Position numbers and translations under genes: made by a program
Assembly: GCA_934796165.1 (NCBI GenBank)
Contig: CAKVOU010000012.1
Location: 1-48,118 of the forward strand
Source of the DNA: an uncultured Eubacteriales bacterium
Lineage (GTDB): Bacteria; Bacillota; Clostridia; Oscillospirales; CAG-272
Length of the DNA stretch: 48,118 bases
Reading direction: 5' to 3'
The notes under the pieces: generated by a model
What the model was told of the DNA's origin: nothing
Database searches by the model: none
Seen by the model: the letters and a program-made list of their open reading frames with translations, nothing else
Shown: piece by piece, positions 1 to 5,812 of the stretch
How the letters are laid out: each line of letters opens with the position of its first letter
How positions within the stretch are numbered: the stretch's first letter is position 1

Positions 1-132
1 TCATTTACCAAGGTCGTGATCGTAAAGGATAATATTATCCCGTGGCGCGACGAAAACGGAATCCTTTATATCGGCATTGAGAGATTCCTGCTTGACCCGA
101 CAGCCGTTTCACGCTGTGCTGACGGAATTTGA
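1..132 (+). CDS. C-terminal end of a truncated gene, possibly an AAA-type ATPase
   Basis: The first 43 codons are open in frame 1 and end at TGA 130-132, so this is the tail of a gene that starts outside the window. The residues read as alternating short beta-strands with a DENGI-type turn and a final FLLDP segment. That layout resembles the last strand of clostridial AAA ATPases of the DUF4143 kind, which often close with a charged-Gly-Ile turn and a hydrophobic FLL or WLL motif. This is a resemblance from memory over a very short stretch, so the family call is weak. That a coding tail is present is better supported, because codon use looks normal and an unrelated promoter follows within 50 bases. 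Confidence 0.45.
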   Translation, partial: SFTKVVIVKDNIIPWRDENGILYIGIERFLLDPTAVSRCADGI

Positions 133-140
133 AATTTGTT

Positions 141-211
141 TTCTTTGCCTACTGCACCTCATCCTTTGCGTTGTGAAATGAGTTGACTTCCAAGCGGTTT
201 TATGCTATACT
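141..211 (+). promoter_or_regulatory. Repeated promoter module, left copy (-35 TTGACT 183-188, -10 TATACT 206-211)
   Basis: The boxes are separated by 17 bases, as in a strong sigma-A promoter. The 48 bases ending in the -35 box align without gaps to 4325-4372, with about ten mismatches, and the -35/-10 arrangement is the same in both copies. No gene follows this copy for over 300 bases, so it may be a relic or may drive an unrecognised RNA. Confidence 0.65.
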
Positions 212-420
212 AAAGGCAGAAAAAACATTTTGCGCAGTCACCTGCGGGCTTCACGATATGACGGAAATCTATGCGGGTTTCGTTGCTGACCACACCTTTG
301 ACCACTTACGGCTTCGGACTACCCGGATTCAGTGCCGCGAAGAGCACACGAAAGCAGTCCACCAGGACTAAAAAGCCCCGAAAAGCCCGTAAAATCACGT
401 AAAAAATCAGGATTTTAGCG

Positions 421-465
421 TTTGGGACCATCAGGCCGCAGGTTTGAGTCCTGTCGCTCCGACCA
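421..465 (+). tRNA. tRNA-Pro(TGG) 3' fragment (partial; likely attachment-site remnant)
   Basis: From 421 the sequence reads as an anticodon loop TTTGGGA with anticodon TGG, the 3' strand of an anticodon stem, a variable loop, a T-arm (GCAGG, 7-base loop, CCTGT), the acceptor 3' strand CGCTCCG, discriminator A and an encoded CCA. This matches the usual bacterial tRNA-Pro(TGG) 3' half. The 5' half is missing: the five bases before 421 do not pair with the stem strand CCATC, and no CGGAGCG acceptor strand lies upstream. The break is exactly at the 5' edge of the anticodon loop, a common crossover point for tyrosine integrases. It is therefore read as a displaced 3' end left by integration, not as a working tRNA gene. 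Confidence 0.75.
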
Positions 466-468
466 TAT

Positions 469-505
469 CGAGTATTCATAAAGGTTTTAACTTTATGAAT
501 ACTCG
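469..505 (+). terminator. 15-bp perfect inverted repeat after the tRNA fragment
   Basis: The arms CGAGTATTCATAAAG and CTTTATGAATACTCG flank a 7-base loop. It lies three bases after the CCA end and is followed by an A/T-rich tract rather than a pure T-run. It is probably the former terminator of the tRNA-Pro gene, or a hairpin ahead of the next gene. Confidence 0.5.
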
Positions 506-530
506 AATTATTATTTGATTAGGTGATATT

Positions 531-1274
531 ATGGAGCAGTACGATATTGAATTGAGGCAGATTCCTTTTTATAAAAATCATCCGGAGCTTATCCCTTTTA
601 TAGGCACTCATTTTAATGAGTATTCAATTTTAATCGTTGGTGAAAGCCACTATATCGATCAAAATTCAGATAATATACGATATGACAACTCCTATTTCTT
701 GAACTGTTGGTGGAATGGGACGCATGATGCAATTAAAAATGAACCGTTTTCCAGTTGGTATAACACGCGGGGCGTAGTAAATAATTACCTTGCTGGGAAT
801 CGCTCCAGAGGTCACTTGATATTCACAAATCTAGTAAAAGCATTCAGTGAATGTGTGCAGGGGCAAAAAATTGATTCAATCAATACCACAAACTCTCAAT
901 TGTTTCAATATTTTGCTTTTATGAATTTCTTTCAAATGCCTTCATTGATAAACGGCGAAAAGTATTGGAAATCACTTTGCATTTCAGACCAAACCACTGC
1001 ATTGCAACTATGGAGTATCTGCAAAGATAATTCTGCAAAAGTCTTGGATGCGGTCATAGATGTGCTTCATCCCATAGTTGTGATATTTTCCTCGGTATCT
1101 GCTTATCGGGCATATCAGGAATCGGATCACAACCGAAATTATAATTCCTTAATCGAATATGTACCTCACGCTGGGTGTAAATGGTGGAACCAGAAAATCA
1201 AAAAGTATGGAAACAAAAGCGGTAAAGAGTTGTTTATTGACATTCTCAAAAAGCACCTGAATAACGCTTTATAA
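531..1274 (+). CDS. Hypothetical protein with uracil-DNA-glycosylase-like motifs
   Basis: A 247-residue soluble protein with no signal peptide or membrane segment. The family is not recognised with certainty. Two motifs recall the uracil-DNA glycosylase fold: ILIVGESHY at residues 33-41, in the place of a first-strand active-site loop, and PHAGCKWWN at about 212-220, in the place of a His-Pro-type second motif. Between them a strand HPIVVIFSSVSAY at 180-192 resembles the core strand before motif II. The gene is AT-rich compared with most of the window and lies just after the tRNA-Pro remnant, which fits acquired DNA. The ATG follows an AGGTG sequence about 8 bases upstream. A DNA-repair or defence role would be an inference; it could equally be an inactive relative of the fold. 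Confidence 0.65.
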   Translation: MEQYDIELRQIPFYKNHPELIPFIGTHFNEYSILIVGESHYIDQNSDNIRYDNSYFLNCWWNGTHDAIKNEPFSSWYNTRGVVNNYLAGNRSRGHLIFTNLVKAFSECVQGQKIDSINTTNSQLFQYFAFMNFFQMPSLINGEKYWKSLCISDQTTALQLWSICKDNSAKVLDAVIDVLHPIVVIFSSVSAYRAYQESDHNRNYNSLIEYVPHAGCKWWNQKIKKYGNKSGKELFIDILKKHLNNAL

Positions 1275-1659
1275 TTTTGTATGTGTTGGAGCAAACCTGT
1301 TCCAATTTTCTTTTCGTTATGATGTTTTCGGCTCAGGTAAATGTCGAATGAGGTGCCCTGAATCGAATGTGCGGATCGGCAAACAAATATGTGTGTCGGC
1401 TTTGGCTTTATTGCTTTACGAAATTCCTTATGAATATCTGCATCAAAATTTTGACAGAAAGCAGAGTTTATTCTCCACTTTCGGTCATTTTTTATGCTTA
1501 TTTAGGTATTTTACCGCCACTTTTGAAAAAATCATATTTTCACGACCACATAAGGAAATGTGGACTGAAAATTCCTTTTTCTTTGTTTACAGCGGCTCAA
1601 GATATGAAAAGTCAAATGAGCAACCGCCACAGATTTTCCTGTGGCGGTTGTCTGAGTAA
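1275..1659. other. 385-base stretch without a supported gene
   Basis: AT-rich. Two overlapping plus-strand open frames of 103 and 135 codons have no ribosome-binding site and no recognisable composition. The only structure seen is the hairpin at 1621-1650. Confidence 0.55.
1621..1650 (-). terminator. 12-bp perfect hairpin downstream of the recombinase-like fragment
   Basis: CAACCGCCACAG and CTGTGGCGGTTG flank a 6-base loop. It begins 10 bases past the minus-strand stop codon at 1660. The following minus-strand bases are only moderately U-rich, so termination is likely but not certain. Confidence 0.5.
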
Positions 1660-2052
1660 TTACCTTACCGTTCGTCCGGATTTAAGCCGTTCTTTCTCAG
1701 CCGCGATTTCCTCATTCTTTTGTTTAATCATCTCGGCAAGCTTTTCTTCGCATTCTTCTCTTGTGTCGGCGTAGATATTAAACTTTTTGCGTTTTCCGTT
1801 CACGCGCGGGAAAAATCTGCCCTCATAGAGATGGTCGTTTATCATCGTCACGCAACCGGTGCCGGGCTTGCGCAGCTTGCCGCCGGTAGGCTTGTACGGC
1901 TCAACTTCCGGCTCTGACGGCTGATTGTCCGCTTCACTGTCACTTGCCTTGTCCGTCGCGGTCGGCTCGGGAATGGGCGTGTCAGCCCCCACAATTTCGT
2001 GGTCAATCCTTGCCGTCTCAGGGTGGATACGGATCAGCCTTTTACAGGACAA
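1660..2052 (-). CDS. Recombinase-type DNA-binding protein, small or truncated
   Basis: 130 residues. The N-terminal part ends in a charged, Pro/Glu-rich linker (about residues 25-58). The second half, about 60-105 (GTGCVTMINDHLYEGRF, then a TREECEEKL helix), has the three-strand-plus-helix pattern of the AP2-like or arm-binding domain found at the N-terminus of phage and ICE tyrosine integrases. A Glu/Lys-rich helix follows. No catalytic recombinase domain is present. The only in-frame start is a TTG at 2052 with no clear ribosome-binding site, and an in-frame stop lies just upstream, so this may be a fragment of a larger mobile-element gene. The tRNA-Pro scar 1.2 kb away supports a mobile-element origin. 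The precise family is inferred. Confidence 0.5.
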   Translation of the reverse strand: MSCKRLIRIHPETARIDHEIVGADTPIPEPTATDKASDSEADNQPSEPEVEPYKPTGGKLRKPGTGCVTMINDHLYEGRFFPRVNGKRKKFNIYADTREECEEKLAEMIKQKNEEIAAEKERLKSGRTVR

Positions 2053-2075
2053 TTTGTAAAATTATTCACATTCCC

Positions 2076-2104
2076 TTGACAGATTTGAAAAAATATGATA
2101 CAAT
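2076..2104 (+). promoter_or_regulatory. Promoter of the membrane-protein/prepilin-like pair
   Basis: TTGACA (2076-2081), 17 bases, TACAAT (2099-2104). Near-consensus sigma-A promoter, with a predicted start about 30 bases ahead of the gene at 2143. Confidence 0.7.
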
Positions 2105-2142
2105 ACTCTTGAATATAAGGAACAAGGGAGGAAAAATGTAAA

Positions 2143-2619
2143 ATGCCGACAGCAACGTTTTTACTTTATTGTGTATATATGATCGTCGGCATCTGTGCTC
2201 TCCGTTTGCTTTCCAAACATCATATGAAGGTGGCGCGCGTGTTTTATACCGTCGCGTTTTTTGTCTTAATGCTCTATCTCCCCGTCTATGCGGGAAATGA
2301 GCTGATGGCAGAATTTCTGTCTTCAATGCTCGAGCCCTTTTCCAGCGAGCCGGTCATAACTGCGCTTCGCGAACCGCTCATCGTCTCGGCGCCATACCTG
2401 ACGGAATCGTTCGCAATCGGCATCGTTATCTCGGTATTCATCTGCCTGTCGTCGGTATCGGTCGCGTTGACCGCGATCAGCGTTTACCGCAGCATACAAA
2501 AAAAGAACAGTTTTCATCGCGCGGTATTTACTCACGCGCGCAAGAAGGCTCATACAGTTTCACGCGCAGTTGTTTCGGGAAGAAAGATCTGCGTTACTTT
2601 TTGTCGCTATAATTGTTGA
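2143..2619 (+). CDS. Small integral membrane protein of unknown function
   Basis: 158 residues with about three hydrophobic segments (about 5-22, 28-48 and 84-113) and a basic, Cys-containing C-terminal tail. No family is recognised. A good ribosome-binding site (GGGAGG, about 11 bases before the ATG) and a near-consensus promoter support a real gene. It is followed after 80 bases by the prepilin-headed protein, with no terminator visible between them, so the two may be co-transcribed. A role in export or assembly of that protein is possible but rests on position alone. Confidence 0.55.
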   Translation: MPTATFLLYCVYMIVGICALRLLSKHHMKVARVFYTVAFFVLMLYLPVYAGNELMAEFLSSMLEPFSSEPVITALREPLIVSAPYLTESFAIGIVISVFICLSSVSVALTAISVYRSIQKKNSFHRAVFTHARKKAHTVSRAVVSGRKICVTFCRYNC

Positions 2620-2699
2620 TTCATTCTCTCTTTGATAAGATAATGATATTCCAAAATGCCCGAATGCGGCATCATGTACTTATTTTGAAGGAGAGAATT

Positions 2700-2993
2700 A
2701 TGAAATTGAATAAAAAGAAAGGCTTTACCATCGTAGAGCTTGTTATTGTCATAGCTATCATCGCCATACTGGCAGCTGTGCTTATTCCGACATTTACAAA
2801 CCTTATCCGTAAGGCAAACGAGTCCGCCGACATTCAGGCGGTTCGCCAGATGAACACCCAACTCGCCATCAACGAAGTGACCGAAGGCAAGTCCTTCTTG
2901 AGGTTTACCGTTCGCTGGAGAACAGCGGAATGTCCGCCAAAGACTATCGCCCCCTCGTCACCGGCAGATATTTCTTTTGGGACCGCAAACTGA
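2700..2993 (+). CDS. Type IV prepilin-like N-terminal part of a frameshifted surface protein
   Basis: The start at 2700 is set by GGAGAG about 6 bases upstream. Residues 1-8 form a short basic leader ending in Gly, followed by FTIVELVIVIAIIAILAAV. This is the classical class III signal sequence, with cleavage before Phe and Glu at +5, as in type IV pilins and pseudopilins. A helix with KANESADIQAVRQMNT follows. The reading frame fails at about 2885-2900: after GKS the frame runs into unrelated residues and stops at 2993, while the frame one base back continues sensibly (LLEVYRSLENSGMSAKDY). A lost C in the TCCTTCTT stretch would explain it. With the frame restored the protein would be about 475 residues, like its intact paralogue at 46703-48004. 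Confidence 0.75.
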   Translation: MKLNKKKGFTIVELVIVIAIIAILAAVLIPTFTNLIRKANESADIQAVRQMNTQLAINEVTEGKSFLRFTVRWRTAECPPKTIAPSSPADISFGTAN

Positions 2994-4126
2994 ACCGTAT
3001 CATCTATACCGACGAGGAATACAAAGTCCTTTTCCCCGATGAATGTAAGACTGCAACCAAAGAAAACGGCTGGACTTCGCTCAGCGGAGAGATCAATGAA
3101 GATAAGAATTATAACGTTGAGGGAACGAGCGTAACAATTGCATCCGCCGAACAGTATTACGCTTTCGTAAAAGCCAATAAAACCTTGCCGGCCGATACCA
3201 AGATAAAATTTACTGCCTCAAAAATCGACCTCATGGGTGCGGACATCGGATTTGAAATACAGCAATCCGGCACCTACTCAATTTCCGGAGCAGAAGGCGG
3301 GACCGAGATAGTCGGACTTGCTCAACTTAAAAACGCATCAATCGGGAGTTCCGGAGAATATGCCAACAAAAAATATAACAGCGGGCTTATTCAAAAGGTG
3401 GGAGAATACCCCAGTCAAAATGCATCAATTCAACTCACCGTCAGCAATATTACCGTTTCTAATGCAGTTGTCGGGGACCTTGAAACCAGCGGTGTCGGCA
3501 TCATTGTCGGACGCGTGAACCCCGGTGCAACTGTTACGCTTCAAAACATTACTGTAAAAGATTCCACTGTAAACGGCAGTAGCAAGGTAGGTTCACTTGT
3601 CGGTCACAATCAGGGCGGAACCGTGGAAGTTACAGGTTGCATGATAGAAAATGTTTCGGTAAACTGCTCGGAAGGTGAATCCGGAAAGGTCATTGGTACT
3701 GTTAGCGGCAAATCTACTACCACAATTGATAAAGCATTTGAAAACTGGGTAAATAACGTAAGCCTTAATCTTGTTAAGGGAGCACATGACAGAAAGACCG
3801 TTGAGCTTGCAGGCGACACCAAGATAAGCTTAACGAAGAATGAAAAAAACTTGGAGTTGAACGTTGCCTCTGCGACCATTGTGGAGAAGGTAAGTACAAG
3901 CGGCGAACATCAGGGCCACAAATTGTTCTATAAAGATGCTTATCTCACGGTGCTTATAGATAATAACGGCTATAATAGAGATGAATATATGAAAATCATT
4001 ACCGTAGGCACAACTTCTAAGGTAAACGACGTTAACCTCTATAAATTTGATGCATATAATGCTTCTGCAACCATCAATGGAACCACATACGACAACTTCA
4101 CCGGAGCGATAAATATTAACAACTGA
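2930..4126 (+). CDS. C-terminal beta-repeat part of the frameshifted prepilin-headed protein
   Basis: 398 residues from the first ATG in the second frame, but the frame is open upstream of that ATG and joins the pilin head at about 2890-2900, so 2930 is probably not a true start. The segment from YRPLVTGRYFFWDRKLNRIIYTDEEYKVLFPDE matches the same position in the right-end paralogue (YKPLGKDMQFYWVKDLNRVVYAN and so on). Further on, repeats such as GVGIIVGRVNPGATVTLQN and GSLVGHNQGGTVEVTG have the GLUG-like beta-solenoid pattern. The product would be an exported fibre- or pseudopilus-type subunit carrying a beta-helical passenger. Whether the locus is a pseudogene or the indel is an assembly error cannot be told from one sequence. 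Confidence 0.75.
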   Translation: MSAKDYRPLVTGRYFFWDRKLNRIIYTDEEYKVLFPDECKTATKENGWTSLSGEINEDKNYNVEGTSVTIASAEQYYAFVKANKTLPADTKIKFTASKIDLMGADIGFEIQQSGTYSISGAEGGTEIVGLAQLKNASIGSSGEYANKKYNSGLIQKVGEYPSQNASIQLTVSNITVSNAVVGDLETSGVGIIVGRVNPGATVTLQNITVKDSTVNGSSKVGSLVGHNQGGTVEVTGCMIENVSVNCSEGESGKVIGTVSGKSTTTIDKAFENWVNNVSLNLVKGAHDRKTVELAGDTKISLTKNEKNLELNVASATIVEKVSTSGEHQGHKLFYKDAYLTVLIDNNGYNRDEYMKIITVGTTSKVNDVNLYKFDAYNASATINGTTYDNFTGAININN

Positions 4127-4264
4127 TATAAATCCCCGTGAAAGAGTTGAACCGGTCGTAAAAACAGACAATTTAAAGTTACCACTCATGATGAATTAAC
4201 CCGGTGCTTGCTATCGGAATAAAAGCATTGCCAAGCAACAATCAAAGCAAACAATTCAATATTT

Positions 4265-4308
4265 TCGCCCCCGCAGAGATTCCGGTCTCTGCGGGGGCGA
4301 TTTTCTTT
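4265..4308 (+). terminator. Strong intrinsic terminator after the prepilin-like gene
   Basis: A 15-bp perfect stem (TCGCCCCCGCAGAGA with its complement) and a 6-base loop, followed by TTTTCTTT. Confidence 0.9.
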
Positions 4309-4324
4309 GATCAATTCCGGCTCT

Positions 4325-4395
4325 TTCTTTGCCTGTCGCACCTCAGCCGTTGTATCGTGAAACAAGTTGACTTCCGGTAAATTCTAAGTTATACT
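4325..4395 (+). promoter_or_regulatory. Repeated promoter module, right copy (-35 TTGACT 4367-4372, -10 TATACT 4390-4395)
   Basis: The 17-base spacer and the upstream sequence are colinear with 141-211. This copy drives the DnaB-like gene at 4452, which has a GGAGGG ribosome-binding site. The shared block from the TTCTTTGCCT sequence to the -10 box suggests that both copies descend from one mobile or duplicated regulatory segment. Confidence 0.75.
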
Positions 4396-4451
4396 GAAAT
4401 CAGAAATGCGGAAATATCCGAAAAATATCATAAATTTACGGAGGGAAAACG

Positions 4452-5111
4452 ATGAAAATCAGCAATTATGAATTGCCCGACAACGGACTGGTTCTTGTAG
4501 CCGGACGACCGGGCGTCGGAAAATCCTATGTCATTCTTGAAATGGCAAACGAGTTGAATCAGAAAGGCATAAAGCCCGTGTTGCTATATGCCGACGGACG
4601 GGATTCACATTCTTCCTGTCACTATGACAAAGGGGTCGTGCGAAAATCTCCTTCAAGGCTTTCTTGCGTCAAAAAAGTATATCCGGACATTCCTTATGTT
4701 GTAGAGGATGATGCTGCTGATTATTCTCTTTCCGGATGGGAGACTCTGATAAAAAACATAATGGAATTCGAGCAGCCGAAAGTGATTTTTATCAATTCTC
4801 TTGTGAATCCGGGTAATTTCATTGCCGAAGACATTTTGAAACTCCTGCATGACACAGCAAAAGAAAATGATATTCTGATTGTCGCCGAATGCCAGGTTTC
4901 AAGAAGCGCGGAAGAAAGAACAGATGGTCATCCGCAAATAAACGACGTAAAATGTGACCGGGAAGCACTCAAGTATGTTGACCAATGTATTTTTGTCTAT
5001 CGGATTCGTTATGATATGCCGGATGAAGAGGAAAAGCGTGATGAGATTGAAGTTTATTCTCCCGGTCAAACGGTTTTTATGCCGTTCAATCCGCAAAAAT
5101 ATTTTCGTTGA
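4452..5111 (+). CDS. DnaB-like RecA-fold ATPase domain protein
   Basis: 219 residues, soluble. Walker A GRPGVGKS is at residues 18-25. The region 141-185 (ILIVAECQVSRSAEERTDG, then a D-x-x-x-x-A-x-x-x-V-D segment and FVYR) follows the C-terminal ATPase domain of the replicative helicase DnaB, where a SQLSR-EKR-D motif leads to VLFLYRDDYY. The N-terminal primase-binding domain of DnaB is absent and the protein is less than half the usual length. The Walker B strand reads VIFINS at 111-116, with Asn where DnaB has Asp, so hydrolysis may be weak or lost. It stands alone behind its own promoter in the AT-rich arm, which fits a mobile-element or accessory gene rather than the chromosomal replicative helicase. 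Confidence 0.7.
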   Translation: MKISNYELPDNGLVLVAGRPGVGKSYVILEMANELNQKGIKPVLLYADGRDSHSSCHYDKGVVRKSPSRLSCVKKVYPDIPYVVEDDAADYSLSGWETLIKNIMEFEQPKVIFINSLVNPGNFIAEDILKLLHDTAKENDILIVAECQVSRSAEERTDGHPQINDVKCDREALKYVDQCIFVYRIRYDMPDEEEKRDEIEVYSPGQTVFMPFNPQKYFR

Positions 5112-5119
5112 AAAAGAGC

Positions 5120-5155
5120 GCAGACAACCCCGCAGAACGGGCCTTTTTTGTCTGC
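5120..5155 (+). terminator. Likely terminator of the DnaB-like gene
   Basis: Outer arms GCAGACAA and TTGTCTGC enclose a small CCCG/CGGG hairpin followed by TTTTTT at 5144-5149. Eight bases after the stop codon. Confidence 0.5.
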
Positions 5156-5252
5156 ACGAGCGCCTCGGAAAAAGGAATGTCCCGGTTTGTCTGACGAAAA
5201 AATTGTTATGACAGACGAGGCAGGGCTCCGTTCCCTTTTCATCGGGTTCCCC

Positions 5253-5633
5253 TCATTTTCGCTTTGACCGCGTGTTCCCCCGGCTCTTTGTCAGACCGAA
5301 GCTGACGTCCGCAAGAAACCCGACCGTATCGTCGGACGCATACGGGAGAAGCACGGACACCCAATGCAGTTTGTTCATGTGGTAAGCGGGATAAACGCCA
5401 TCCGCTTCTCCGAACGATCCGAACATTTCGACCGGCAGCTTCAGGTTGACCACATCGACCGTCCCGTCGCCGTCAAGCCCGAATTTCCGTCCGGGTACCC
5501 GCATCACAATGGCGAACCATTTACGGTTGTCCGCGTGCCGCAGGACGGCGGTCCCGGAGTCCCCCTCAAACGGGTAGTCGGGCGACACGCCGAACGCGGA
5601 TTCGCAATAGGAAAAGAACATCTGCTTTGTCAT
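5253..5633 (-). CDS. MmcQ/YjbR family protein
   Basis: 126 residues from the ATG at 5633, which is preceded by GGAGG at a 7-base distance; an in-frame upstream ATG would overlap the promoter and is not used. The sequence shows the YjbR signature: an N-terminal TKQMFFSYCESAFG helix, a Y-P-F region, a strand with KWFAIVMR, a central NLKLP segment and the C-terminal HMNKLHWVSVLL strand. The family has a CyaY-like fold and is thought to bind DNA through a double-wing surface; its cellular role is poorly known. It has its own promoter and no evident partner. Confidence 0.85.
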   Translation of the reverse strand: MTKQMFFSYCESAFGVSPDYPFEGDSGTAVLRHADNRKWFAIVMRVPGRKFGLDGDGTVDVVNLKLPVEMFGSFGEADGVYPAYHMNKLHWVSVLLPYASDDTVGFLADVSFGLTKSRGNTRSKRK

Positions 5634-5670
5634 CGTGATTCCTCCGTTTCCGGGCACATATCTATTCTTG

Positions 5671-5699
5671 ATTATACCAACCACCGGACGGAAAGTCAA
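5671..5699 (-). promoter_or_regulatory. Promoter of the YjbR gene
   Basis: On the minus strand TTGACT (5694-5699), 17 bases, TATAAT (5671-5676). Confidence 0.8.
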
Positions 5700-5717
5700 T
5701 GATTTTCCGGGCGCGGA

Positions 5718-5755
5718 AAAGGGCAGCCGCTCCTGCGGCTGCCCTTTCTTTTTTG
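5718..5755. terminator. Terminator at the end of the GH32 operon
   Basis: AAAGGGCAGCCGC and its complement form a 13-bp stem with a 4-base loop. A long T-run follows on the plus strand and a short TTTT on the minus strand. It lies about 60 bases past the stop of the minus-strand operon, whose transcripts it should end. Confidence 0.8.
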
Positions 5756-5775
5756 TCAGACCGGGGTCCCCGGCA

Positions 5776-5812
5776 GGTCCGTTTTACGGAATCCGAAGCT
5801 CCCCGATCAGTC
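5776..5812. repeat. 36-37 bp element overlapping a stop codon, copy 1
   Basis: Nearly identical to 24250-24285 apart from a one-base gap and one substitution. On the minus strand it begins at the final coding bases and TGA of the GH32 gene and runs into the 3' untranslated region. Confidence 0.8.

Larger units (their letters stand above)
133..530. other. 398-base stretch without a convincing protein gene
   Basis: It holds an orphan promoter (183-211), short A-rich repeats (about 370-412), a tRNA-Pro 3' fragment (421-465) and a perfect inverted repeat (469-505). A 62-codon open frame starting inside the -35 box has no ribosome-binding site and is not called. Confidence 0.7.
4127..4451. other. 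325-base intergenic region
   Basis: Contains only the strong terminator at 4265-4308 and the second copy of the promoter module at 4325-4395. Nothing else is seen. Confidence 0.7.

Noticed and set aside
183..371. 62-codon open frame
   Set aside because: It starts inside the -35 box of a promoter, has no ribosome-binding site and no recognisable sequence.
421..465. Functional tRNA-Pro gene
   Set aside because: The 5' acceptor, D-arm and anticodon 5' strand are missing.
1348..1774. Two overlapping plus-strand open frames of 103 and 135 codons
   Set aside because: No ribosome-binding site, odd composition, and partly antisense to the recombinase-like fragment.
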